Source: Lysobacter luteus (GTDB taxonomy: Bacteria > Pseudomonadota > Gammaproteobacteria > Xanthomonadales > Xanthomonadaceae). Taken from it: a DNA stretch of 64,000 nt. The notes beneath the pieces were generated by a model. It made no database searches. It was given only the letters and a program-made list of their open reading frames with translations, and was not told where the DNA came from. Below, piece by piece: positions 1 to 6,791 of the stretch. The stretch lies in NCBI RefSeq assembly GCF_907164845.1, contig NZ_OU015430.1:1478001-1542000 (forward strand), read 5' to 3'. Both the position numbers and the translations under genes were made by a program. Positions within the stretch are counted from its first letter, which is position 1. Each line of letters opens with the position of its first letter.

Positions 1-268
1 GTTCATCCGTTGCAGAGGCCAACTCGGCAGGCGCATGCACCGAGTGATCGACCGACGGTTCCTGCTGCGCGGGCTTGGCAGGCGGCGGCATGTGGTGGCT
101 GGCATGCGGATCCTGCGGCGCCGGCGTCTCCTGCACTGGCGCGGCGGGCTCGACCGGGTGGTGCATGGAATGATCGACTTCCTGGCCCCAGGCGGGCGCG
201 GCGCCCAGTGACAGCAGAACTGCCGCTGCCATGAGGGCAGTGCGTGGGTCGTGAGTGGACAGGTTCAT
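1..268 (-). CDS. copB: Copper resistance protein B, N-terminal part (runs off the window)
   Basis: The first 89 codons of a minus-strand gene are visible; the rest lies beyond the window edge. The product starts with a signal peptide (about 30 residues, ending near APAWG) followed by a His/Met/Pro-rich stretch with repeated VDHSMHH and SHHMPPP-type segments, as expected of the periplasmic metal-binding N-terminus of CopB, an outer-membrane copper-resistance protein. The start codon lies only 5 bp after the copA stop and its Shine-Dalgarno sequence (AAGGAG) overlaps the end of copA, so the two are co-transcribed and probably translationally coupled. Family assignment rests on this composition and on the copL-copA-copB order known from Xanthomonas; the diagnostic beta-barrel domain is not in view. 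Confidence 0.8.
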   Translation of the reverse strand, partial: MNLSTHDPRTALMAAAVLLSLGAAPAWGQEVDHSMHHPVEPAAPVQETPAPQDPHASHHMPPPAKPAQQEPSVDHSVHAPAELASATDE

Positions 269-273
269 GGCAT

Positions 274-2133
274 TCACTCCTTCACCTGAACTTCCCGGAA
301 CATGCCGGCTTCCATGTGGTAGAGCAGATGGCAGTGGTAGGCCCAGCGGCCGAGCGCGTCGGCACGCACGCGGTAGCTGCGCTTGGTACCCGGCGGCATG
401 TCGATGGTGTGCTTGCGCACTTGGAAGTTGCCGTCGGCGTCCTCCAGGTCGCTCCACATACCGTGCAGGTGGATCGGATGGGTCATCATCGTGTCGTTGA
501 CCAGGACGATGCGCATGCGCTCGCCGTAATTGAGCCGGAGCGGCTCGGCGTCGGAGAACTTCATGCCGTCAAACGACCACGCAAAACGCTCCATGTGGCC
601 GGTGAGGTGCAACTCGACGGTGCGACCGGGCTCGCGGCCGTCCGGGTCGCGGAAAGTGCTGCGCAGGTCGGCGTAGGTCAGCACCCGACGTCCGTTGTCA
701 CGCAGGCCGATGCCGGGGTCATCGAGCTTCGGCGCGGGGTTCATGGTCTGCATGTCGACCAGCGGATTACCCTCCTCGCTGGCGGGGTGCTGCTGCATGC
801 CGGCTGCGCCGTGGTCCATCGTCGCCATCGGGCCAGGCTTCATTGACGACGTGCCGTGCTGGCTGTGGTCCATGCCGGCGTGCTGCGTCCCGGCCATCGC
901 GCCGGCTGACGACATCGCGGCCATGTCGTGGCCCGTGGCTCCGTGGTCCATGCCGCCCATCATTCCGTGCCCCATGTCATCCATGGTCAGGATCGGCTTG
1001 GGGTCCACCGACGGCACCGGCGCGCGCAGGCCTTCGCGCACCGCCAAGGTGCCACTGACATAGCCGGTGCGGCCCAGATCCTGCGCAAAGATGGTGAAGG
1101 CATCCTGCCCGCTGGGTTCGACGATCACGTCGAAGGTCTCGGCGGTGGCAATGCGGAACTCGTCGACGCTGACGGGATGCACGTACTGTCCATCGGCCGC
1201 AACCACCGTCATCTTCAGCCCGGGGATACGCACGTCGAAATGGGTCATCGACGATCCGTTGATAAAGCGCAAGCGGACCTTCTCGCCGGACCGGAACAGG
1301 CCGGTCCAGTTGCCTAGGGAAGTGGTTCCATTCATCAGGTAGGTGTAGGTGTTGCCGTTAACGTCCGACAGGTCGGTCGGCGTCATCCTCATCTCGCCCC
1401 ACATCTTCCGGTTCTGGAGTGTGGCCGTGAGCCCATGCTGCTGGACGTCTTCGAAGAAGTCGCCAACGGTCTGTTTGGCGTAGTTGTCGAAATCGGACAT
1501 CTTCTTGAGCCGGGCGAACAAGTAGGTCGGATCAAGATCAGTCCAGTCGGTCAGCATGACCACGTAGTCGCGGTCGTAGGCGAAAGGCTCCGGCTCGAGG
1601 GGCTCGATCACAAGCGGCCCATACAGACCGGCCTGCTCCTGGAACGCAGTGTGGCTGTGGTACCAGTAGGTGCCGCCCTGCACGACGTTGAAGCGATAGT
1701 GGTAGGTCTCGCCACGATCGATGCCGTCGAAGCTCAGCCCCGGCACACCGTCCATGTTGGCCGGCAGCAGAATTCCGTGCCAATGGATCGAGGTTGAATG
1801 GCCGTGGATCGAGTTGGGCGGTAGCGCGTTCCTGACCCGCAGGTTCACCGTGGTGCCTTCGCGCCAGCGCAGCAGCGGCGCAGGAACGGAACCGTTGACC
1901 GTGATCGCGGTCCGCGTTGCGCCGGTGAAGTTCATCGGCGTCTCACCGATGGTCAGGTCGAACTCGGTGCCCGACAGGATGTTGGGCACGCCTTGGGCAT
2001 TGACCGCCCAGCTGTAGCGGGGCCAGAACCCCAAGGCGGCGACGGCACCGCCAGCGGCCAAGCCCTGCACGAAGCGGCGGCGCGACGGCGCAAGCAGCCC
2101 ACCGGCGACCCGGTCGAAAGAATCGGATGACAT
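274..2133 (-). CDS. copA: Multicopper oxidase, copper resistance system CopA
   Basis: A 619-residue periplasmic multicopper oxidase of the CopA/PcoA family, which oxidises or sequesters copper. The N-terminus has a twin-arginine export signal (SRRRFVQG, residues 17-24). Copper ligands are seen in HWHG and HSH in the first cupredoxin domain, and in HPIHLHG and HCHLLYHMEAGM (about residues 600-611) in the last. A Met/His-rich insert at roughly residues 390-470 (many MDHG, MGGM and MAAM units) is the usual extra copper-binding region of CopA. The start has a GGAG box 6-7 bp upstream. It lies 106 bp downstream of copL and directly upstream of copB, so a copper-induced copLAB operon is likely. Nothing looks damaged. 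Confidence 0.96.
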   Translation of the reverse strand: MSSDSFDRVAGGLLAPSRRRFVQGLAAGGAVAALGFWPRYSWAVNAQGVPNILSGTEFDLTIGETPMNFTGATRTAITVNGSVPAPLLRWREGTTVNLRVRNALPPNSIHGHSTSIHWHGILLPANMDGVPGLSFDGIDRGETYHYRFNVVQGGTYWYHSHTAFQEQAGLYGPLVIEPLEPEPFAYDRDYVVMLTDWTDLDPTYLFARLKKMSDFDNYAKQTVGDFFEDVQQHGLTATLQNRKMWGEMRMTPTDLSDVNGNTYTYLMNGTTSLGNWTGLFRSGEKVRLRFINGSSMTHFDVRIPGLKMTVVAADGQYVHPVSVDEFRIATAETFDVIVEPSGQDAFTIFAQDLGRTGYVSGTLAVREGLRAPVPSVDPKPILTMDDMGHGMMGGMDHGATGHDMAAMSSAGAMAGTQHAGMDHSQHGTSSMKPGPMATMDHGAAGMQQHPASEEGNPLVDMQTMNPAPKLDDPGIGLRDNGRRVLTYADLRSTFRDPDGREPGRTVELHLTGHMERFAWSFDGMKFSDAEPLRLNYGERMRIVLVNDTMMTHPIHLHGMWSDLEDADGNFQVRKHTIDMPPGTKRSYRVRADALGRWAYHCHLLYHMEAGMFREVQVKE

Positions 2134-2239
2134 GGAAGCTCCGTAAAGCGTCAGAGGGCTCGCGCGAATTGCGAGCGGATGCCTCGCCTGCCATGGAGAT
2201 GGGCAGGCGGAAACGCGCCAGTAAGGCGCAGCAGGACGC

Positions 2240-2671
2240 TTAGCCGATCGGAGGTCGGATCAGGTGAGGCAGTGCAGGAGACGCATGGGCCGAGTACATC
2301 GGCCGGACGCTATCGGTGTGCTCGGGCACCGTGGCATTTAAAACGACCGCGACCACCGCGGCTTGGCAGTGATGCATGCAAGCACAGCGGCATTCACCCG
2401 TCTGGCAGCAGTCGTCAGGCGACTGCTGTTCTTCCCCTCCAGGAGAGCCTCCGCCATGAGCATGCCCCTCGAGGGGAGCCGAGCCTTCGGTGGGCTGGCC
2501 ATGGCAGGGCTTCTTGGACTCTGCAGCCGACTGCGAGGCAGAATCTGCCGGGGTGTCCGAAATGCCCGCCGTGGAGTGGTTCGCGTGCATTGACGCCACT
2601 GCCACGCCCATGCCGTCGACCAACAAGGCGAAAATCAAGAACAGCTGCAACAGCATGGAGCGGGCAGGCAT
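2240..2671 (-). CDS. copL: CopL-family Cys/His-rich protein, copper-resistance operon regulator
   Basis: A 143-residue protein with an N-terminal hydrophobic segment (about residues 6-25) and a C-terminal half rich in Cys and His (CHGQP, GHAHGGG, DDCC, ECRCACMHHC). In Xanthomonas, CopL of this composition precedes copA and copB and is needed for copper-inducible expression; function here is by family and position. I chose the Met at 2671 because the hydrophobic segment follows at once; a second Met five codons later is possible, and an upstream in-frame Met at 2764 would add an unlikely 31 residues. It is the first gene of the copLAB set. Downstream of it 106 bp separate it from copA. Confidence 0.8.
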   Translation of the reverse strand: MPARSMLLQLFLIFALLVDGMGVAVASMHANHSTAGISDTPADSASQSAAESKKPCHGQPTEGSAPLEGHAHGGGSPGGEEQQSPDDCCQTGECRCACMHHCQAAVVAVVLNATVPEHTDSVRPMYSAHASPALPHLIRPPIG

Positions 2672-3636
2672 GCCGCAAGTATACCGATGGCCGTAAAGCC
2701 CAGGTGAGTGGCGTGCAAGCGACAGGTACTTAGCATCGGCGGCGGGGTACAGCGCGCCCCGCATGAAAATGGTCCCATTGACCTCCTGACGCTTGGCTCC
2801 ATTTTAACTAGGGGAATCAGTAACTTAGGTCACCGCTGTGTACGTTCACGCAGAGCCGCCCTACGCGGAGCCCAACGCGGGATGAGTCTTGGCGTGCAGC
2901 TCCGATCACGGAGACCGTTATCGGCTCCCGGTAGACCGAGCCGTACGGGTGCAGTCGCTAGAGTAGGCGGCTGCTGGTCAGCAGCCAGGAAGCGTTGGGC
3001 GGCAAACCGCCGAACGCCCTATCGCACCTGTTGCAAGTCGGCTATGCCAAGTGCGCGTTGAGCGGGGGCAGCAGGGTCACACGTGGTAAGTTGAGGTCGA
3101 AGCTGGCGACGCAGTGCTGGGCTGCTCGTGTGCGTTGACCAAGGCCCGCGCGAGCATCCCGGCCCCGCCCCAGACCAGCTGAAATGTGAACGCGTGGGGC
3201 GTGGTCTTGGTCTGGCTCCAAGCCGTCTCATTGGCGACCTGTTCCTGGGTAATGGCGTCGTTGATGAGAAGCAGCTTCAGGAAATCTCGACGCGGCTGCT
3301 CCAGTCGCTCGGGATGCTCTAGAAAGGGGTGGGGCCGTCGCCCCAACAACCGATGAATTACTGGCTAACGCCGGCAACTTGGCGAGACAGAAATGGGATG
3401 AACTGCTTTCGCCCAAGCTGCTGCGTGAGACTTACGCGAGCTCCAACCTCGATCTCGACGAGGCGCGCGTCTGGCTTGCTCAACTGGCCCCTTGTCTGAA
3501 GACGACCGCTTCTCCCGAGCGCGTTCTGCCTAATGCCGGCTCTGCGGTGAAAGCGACCGCCCCGCAGCAGGGCGGTTAGGGATGTTTATCGGGGGTAGGG
3601 AACGGCAGCTTCCGACCCAAAGCGATCAGCCGCGCG
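2672..3636. other. Intergenic stretch of degraded accessory DNA
   Basis: About 965 bp between copL and the mercury genes hold no convincing intact gene. GC content is visibly lower than in the flanking genes and several short open frames on both strands overlap one another. The best candidate for a broken gene is described separately (3128-3579). The first 100 bp upstream of copL must hold the copL promoter; a TATACT box at 2681-2686 on the minus strand is a possible -10 but no good -35 is seen. I found no insertion-sequence ends, tRNA or integrase gene. Confidence 0.5.
3128..3579 (+). pseudogene. Possible frameshifted remnant of an unidentified mobile-element gene
   Basis: Two plus-strand frames meet near 3320. 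The first ends in EKQLQEISTRLLQSLGML; shifting frame there continues as ERGGAVAPTTDELLANAG and then, from a TTG at 3379, a run including KLLRETYASSNLDLDEARVW to a stop at 3577. The regular charged, helical pattern over the join looks like former coding sequence with a frameshift. I do not recognise the family with confidence; the tail loosely recalls the C-termini of large helicase-type proteins of integrative elements. A minus-strand frame (3077-3349) competes for the first half. Treat as tentative. Confidence 0.2.
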
Positions 3637-3849
3637 CTACCCGCAACACGGCTTCTGCTGCTGGATCGGAGGGCACGGCACCGTGCCGTATGAGCAGAAC
3701 ACGCAGCAGTCGCCTTTCTTCGGGCGCAGCATGGCGCCGCAGTTCGAACACTCGTAGAAGAACTGACACGCTGTCGTCGGCATGGTTTCAACGGCCCGGT
3801 GCCCGCATTCGGGGCACGTCAGGATGCTCTGCAGCGTCAACTCAGCCAC
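3637..3849 (-). CDS. GDCCVxC-domain protein linked to mercury operons
   Basis: A 70-residue, Cys-rich soluble protein. It shows a zinc-ribbon-like CPECGH, a second ECSNCG pair, the diagnostic GDCCVFC motif and a C-terminal PCCG, giving five cysteine clusters. Small proteins of this type are often found in mer and other thiophilic-metal operons; their biochemical role is not established. The GTG start at 3849 lies inside the end of merP (8-bp overlap), so translation is coupled. It is the last gene of the merT-merP unit; no merA follows. The start is chosen because the usual family N-terminus (xELTLQSxLTCP) begins exactly there. Confidence 0.8.
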   Translation of the reverse strand: MAELTLQSILTCPECGHRAVETMPTTACQFFYECSNCGAMLRPKKGDCCVFCSYGTVPCPPIQQQKPCCG

Positions 3850-4132
3850 CGTTCGCTCTCGCCTTGGCCGGGAAGCCGGCATCGCTGATCGCACGCGCGA
3901 CGGCCGGGACTGTCACGCGCTCCGGGTCGAAGGTCACGGTGACGGTTGCCGCCTGTGTGTCGACGTGCTTGCCGGTCACGCCGGGCACTTTGTCGAGCGC
4001 CTTTTCAATCGTGATGCTGCAAGCCGGGCAGGTCATGTTCTCGACGTCCAGCACCACTTTTTTCGGCGTTGCCGCAGTCGCCAAGCCCAGCCACAGGGTT
4101 GCCGTCATGCCAATCAACAATATCTTGCGCAT
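3842..4132 (-). CDS. merP: Periplasmic mercuric-ion binding protein MerP
   Basis: A 96-residue exported heavy-metal-associated (HMA) protein. A signal peptide of about 20 residues ends at ATA, followed by the metal-binding motif NMTCPAC with Cys35 and Cys38. MerP takes Hg(II) in the periplasm and hands it to the inner-membrane carrier MerT encoded 9 bp upstream. Length and architecture match the family. It overlaps the following GDCCVxC gene by 8 bp. Other HMA proteins look similar, but the merT neighbour and the MerR-type operator make the mercury assignment firm. Confidence 0.93.
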   Translation of the reverse strand: MRKILLIGMTATLWLGLATAATPKKVVLDVENMTCPACSITIEKALDKVPGVTGKHVDTQAATVTVTFDPERVTVPAVARAISDAGFPAKARANGG

Positions 4133-4141
4133 TGCTTACTC

Positions 4142-4498
4142 CTAGAGAAACCAGGTCACGTAGTAGGGGAACAGCAGCAACAACGCGATGAAGGTCGCGG
4201 CGATCCACAGCCAGCGCCGACGGCGTAGCAGCACGCGCGGATCGACGCATTCGCCGTCGGTGCGGCAGCGTGAAGGCGGGCCGTATAGATTCCAAAACGC
4301 CAGCGCCAGGCATAGCAACGTGGCCGCACTGAACCATGGCCGCCAGGCATCCAGGGCGGTCAGGTTCGCAATCCACGCCCCGCTGATGCCCATCAGCACC
4401 AGCGCCAGTGGCACAACACAACAGACCGACGCGCCGACGGCCGCGAGGGTCGCGCCAACAATGGCGGGGAGTGACGTCTTAGTGGGGTTTGTACTCAT
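4142..4498 (-). CDS. merT: Mercuric transport membrane protein MerT
   Basis: A 118-residue inner-membrane protein with three predicted transmembrane segments (about residues 11-38, 54-74 and 95-116). The first carries the vicinal pair Cys26-Cys27 that accepts Hg(II) from MerP; a second pair, Cys78 and Cys84, lies in the cytoplasmic loop, as in MerT. The ATG at 4498 is 6 bp beyond the -10 box of the divergent mer promoter, so the message has at most a base or two before the start codon and no Shine-Dalgarno sequence is seen. It is the first gene of merT-merP-GDCCVxC. Confidence 0.93.
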   Translation of the reverse strand: MSTNPTKTSLPAIVGATLAAVGASVCCVVPLALVLMGISGAWIANLTALDAWRPWFSAATLLCLALAFWNLYGPPSRCRTDGECVDPRVLLRRRRWLWIAATFIALLLLFPYYVTWFL

Positions 4499-4504
4499 GG
4501 GTGC

Positions 4505-4536
4505 ATACTAGTCTCCGTACCTAAGTACGGAGTCAA
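4505..4536 (-). promoter_or_regulatory. Divergent mer promoter and MerR operator
   Basis: On the minus strand, -35 TTGACT (4531-4536) and -10 TAGTAT (4505-4510) are separated by a 20-bp spacer, the over-long spacing typical of MerR-activated promoters. The spacer holds a perfect dyad, TCCGTAC (4514-4520), 4 bp, GTACGGA (4525-4531), the 7-4-7 MerR operator architecture. It lies in the 41 bp between the start codons of merT (left) and merR (right). Confidence 0.93.
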
Positions 4537-4539
4537 GCT

Positions 4540-4998
4540 GTGACGGCCAATTCATTCACGATCAGCCGGCTGGCGGCCTGCGCAGATGTGCATGTGGAAA
4601 CCGTCCGCTACTACCAGCGCCGGGGCTTGCTGCCTGAGCCGGTGCGACCGGCGGGCGGGGTGCGTCGGTACGGGCAAGCGGAGGTGACCCGGCTTCAGTT
4701 CATCCGTCGGGCGCAGGCGATGGGCTTCACGCTCCAAGAAATTGCTGGTCTGCTGGAGGTCAAGGGCCGGCTCGCGTGCGAGCAGACCCGACAACTGACC
4801 GAGCGCAAGCTTGCTGATGTCCGTTTGCGGCTAGCCGAACTGCGACAGCTCGAAGGCGAACTTCTTGAGCTGATCTCCGAATGCAGCCAGGCCACTGCAG
4901 GCGACTGCTGCCCCACGCTCGATCTTCTGGGGCACGCTGGAGACCAAACAAAGAGCGTGCCTACACCCAGAGCGGCCCGGCGAACGCGAGTGCGGTAA
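4540..4998 (+). CDS. merR: Mercury-responsive MerR-family regulator
   Basis: A 152-residue MerR regulator with an N-terminal winged helix (FTISRLAACADVHVETVRYY, about residues 6-25) and a long dimerisation helix. Cys80, Cys115 and Cys124 have the 35- and 9-residue spacing of the three Hg(II) ligands of Tn501 MerR (Cys82, 117, 126), which separates it from zinc, copper and lead members. It represses and, with Hg(II), activates the divergent merT promoter. The GTG start is the only upstream option: the frame has a stop codon at 4522. It begins 8 bp after the operator dyad with no visible ribosome-binding site. The last 15 residues form a basic, low-similarity tail. Confidence 0.92.
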   Translation: MTANSFTISRLAACADVHVETVRYYQRRGLLPEPVRPAGGVRRYGQAEVTRLQFIRRAQAMGFTLQEIAGLLEVKGRLACEQTRQLTERKLADVRLRLAELRQLEGELLELISECSQATAGDCCPTLDLLGHAGDQTKSVPTPRAARRTRVR

Positions 4999-5198
4999 TG
5001 GACCGCTTGTGGCCGAGAGCGGACATCGGCAGGGCAGGGATTAGATCGATTTATCGGGGTAGGAAGAGCCGTTTTCGATCCGTTGCCATCATCTTGCGGG
5101 CCCACGGATGACGTACACGGGCCGCCCGCATCGCTGTGCCAAGCAGGCAAAGGACTCCTCGAGGATGCCGATTCGGCCCGTGACAGAAGTGTCACTGA

Positions 5199-5696
5199 CG
5201 AACGGCAATCGGCGGCCACCCGCAGGGCGCAGAATCTAGCTGCTCAAGCGACGAGGGATATGACAAACCCGACGTCAACGCACAGTGTGAAGAGCTGCTG
5301 CCAAGCCTCGGGCCGAATCAGAAGCTCAAGCGAAAGAACCCAGAAGCGTTTCGGGAAAAGGTGGACCTCGCATGGCAGATGGCGTTCGACTGGGAATGCG
5401 TTGTTAGCGCTAGAACAGGTGCAACAAAATTCCGCGCAGCCTGCGGGAGGCATTGGGGCCACGTCCAGCGGCGCCGAACGCCCAAGGTTCCGACGTGGTC
5501 GGCGCGATGCCCACCTGGCTACCGAGAATTGCCCCTTAAACGTTGGACCCGGTTACGGGGCATTACAGGTCGCCTCAAGCTTCAGATGGTCGGAACTTCT
5601 GCGATCGGCGTTTGTGTCGGAGCGCGGCGCTCAGTGTTATCCGCCGATCCGCGATCGAAAAGTACCGCCGTATGGAGGCATCATGTCTACGGTTAA
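5199..5696 (+). pseudogene. Open frame without a start, probable remnant of an accessory gene
   Basis: The frame is open from 5199 to a stop at 5694-5696 with no upstream start codon. The stretch from about 5259 to 5420 reads as a charged, helical protein (for example YDKPDVNAQCEELLPSLG, then a Lys/Arg-rich KLKRKNPEAFREKVDLAWQM) and has the lower GC of this region, so it looks like real former coding sequence. After about residue 75 the composition becomes Arg-rich and unconvincing, suggesting a frameshift or truncation. The first in-frame Met is at 5361. I do not recognise the family. Confidence 0.25.
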
Positions 5697-5874
5697 GCGG
5701 CGTGTTCTTGTCGCGGCTGCAAAATTCGGGGGTGTAATCCGGTGTCTACGCGAGAACGAGGCGACTCTTGACGCAAAAACGGGCGAGATCGCGCGTTTCC
5801 CGTGGCGAATCAAAGGAGTCAGTCATCAGAGGAGGCGCGGCATCCAGCACCGCCTGTTCTACGATTTCGCATAA
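5683..5874 (+). CDS. Small hypothetical protein ending inside the dif-like site
   Basis: A 63-residue open frame with an ATG preceded by a good Shine-Dalgarno sequence (GGAGG at 5674-5678). The product is basic (for example STVKRRVLVAAAKFGGVIRC and FPWRIKGVSHQRRRG) with no signal peptide or obvious domain. Its stop codon falls within the 28-bp dif-like site, the kind of arrangement expected at the end of an element that integrates by Xer recombination. It may be a genuine cargo gene, or the in-frame tail of a larger broken frame that runs back to 5083. Function unknown. Confidence 0.35.
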   Translation: MSTVKRRVLVAAAKFGGVIRCLRENEATLDAKTGEIARFPWRIKGVSHQRRRGIQHRLFYDFA

Positions 5875-5891
5875 TGCATATTATGTAAGCA
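5864..5891 (+). other. dif: dif-like XerC/XerD recombination site
   Basis: The 28-bp site consists of an 11-bp left arm ATTTCGCATAA, a 6-bp centre TGCATA and an 11-bp right arm TTATGTAAGCA. Compared with E. coli dif (left arm GGTGCGCATAA, centre TGTATA, right arm TTATGTTAAAT, from memory), the inner half of each arm and five of six central bases are identical. The outer XerD arm differs. KOPS-like octamers flanking it point toward it on both sides, supporting the chromosomal dif, where XerCD and FtsK resolve chromosome dimers. Alternatively it is an attachment end left by an element that used the Xer machinery. Confidence 0.75.
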
Positions 5892-5967
5892 GTACAGATG
5901 CCGGAGTCCCAGATGCCTGAGTCCAACCTGCGATCACGCTGCGACGTGTCCGAGCTGTCGCCCCCCG

Positions 5968-6135
5968 TCAGGCCAACAACCGGGCTACCTCAACGAACAG
6001 CGCGTACATGATGATGCCGGTCGCGGCCCACCGGATCGGCGCCCGCCACGCGGGCCGCTTGTGCCCCGCGTAGATCAGGAGTGCGCCGCCAACCAGCGGA
6101 AACAGCGTCACGACCAGCCAAAGCTGCATGCTCAT
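5968..6135 (-). CDS. Small hydrophobic membrane protein (55 aa)
   Basis: A 55-residue product with two hydrophobic helices (about residues 4-22 and 34-50) separated by a short basic loop (GHKRPAWRAP), starting MSMQLWLVVTLF. A purine-rich GGGGAT precedes the start; a second Met two codons on is an alternative. It lies downstream of, and on the same strand as, the DUF4124-like gene (92-bp gap) and is the first gene on the core-genome side of the dif-like site. No family recognised; presumably a two-helix inner-membrane protein. Confidence 0.55.
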   Translation of the reverse strand: MSMQLWLVVTLFPLVGGALLIYAGHKRPAWRAPIRWAATGIIMYALFVEVARLLA

Positions 6136-6227
6136 ACCGATCCCCAATCATCCCTGTCACTCGACGGGCCACGGCCCACGCGCATCATAGCTGCCGGCGC
6201 CCCCGGGCTTCGCTTGAAGCAGGACAC

Positions 6228-6629
6228 CTACTTGCAAGCCTCGTAGACGTCATCACCAAGCTTCTCAAGTTGCGCGAGCGTCAGTCGCTTGGTGCTTGCC
6301 TCTGCCCTGGATCGCCGGTTCCTGGCTGCCTCGCATTTGCGTGCATCGCGGTGTCCGCTGATGGCGCCGGCACCCCCGGAGCCACCACGATGGCGCTTGG
6401 CAAGTTTGCGCAGATACGCGGAATTGGCGCGTTCCCTGGCCTTGCGCGCTTCCAGATCCGGTACCGCAGGCGAACCGGCGTTCCATGAGCGGACGCTCCG
6501 CCCGTCAGTGCAGTCGCCCGACTGGTACGTGACGCCTCCGCGGTCGTCGACACACTTGTGGACGGACTGCGCGAAGACCGGCGTCCCCAACAACAGCAGC
6601 GGCAACGCAATGAGTGCGACGGGATTCAT
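6228..6629 (-). CDS. Exported DUF4124-like protein
   Basis: A 133-residue protein with a clear signal peptide (MNPVALIALPLLLLGTPVFA) followed at once by VHKCVDDRGGVTYQSGDC, which resembles the short DUF4124 motif common in exported xanthomonad proteins (x-YKCVD-x-G-x-x-x-YQ-x-x-x-C). The remainder is basic and coiled-coil-like (KARERANSAYLRKLAKRHR). Two Cys of the motif and two near the C-terminus could form disulfides. Function unknown. It is divergent from the M28 peptidase gene, with 162 bp between. Confidence 0.75.
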   Translation of the reverse strand: MNPVALIALPLLLLGTPVFAQSVHKCVDDRGGVTYQSGDCTDGRSVRSWNAGSPAVPDLEARKARERANSAYLRKLAKRHRGGSGGAGAISGHRDARKCEAARNRRSRAEASTKRLTLAQLEKLGDDVYEACK

Positions 6630-6791
6630 GGCATTCCTTTGCCGTGGAGGCTCGACAGCCTCGCCGATCGGCCGACCCGCCGGCATCGGTGAATGCCGCG
6701 CGTGGCACTCGGGAAATCGACTTCGGGCGGATCGCCAACGTTTACGCGGTGGCCTTGAGGACACTACGCTCGGGGTCCGGATACCACTGGA

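Noticed and set aside
2363-2733. Plus-strand frames opposite copL
   Set aside because: The Cys/His-rich copL frame fits the operon; the opposite frames do not resemble a family.
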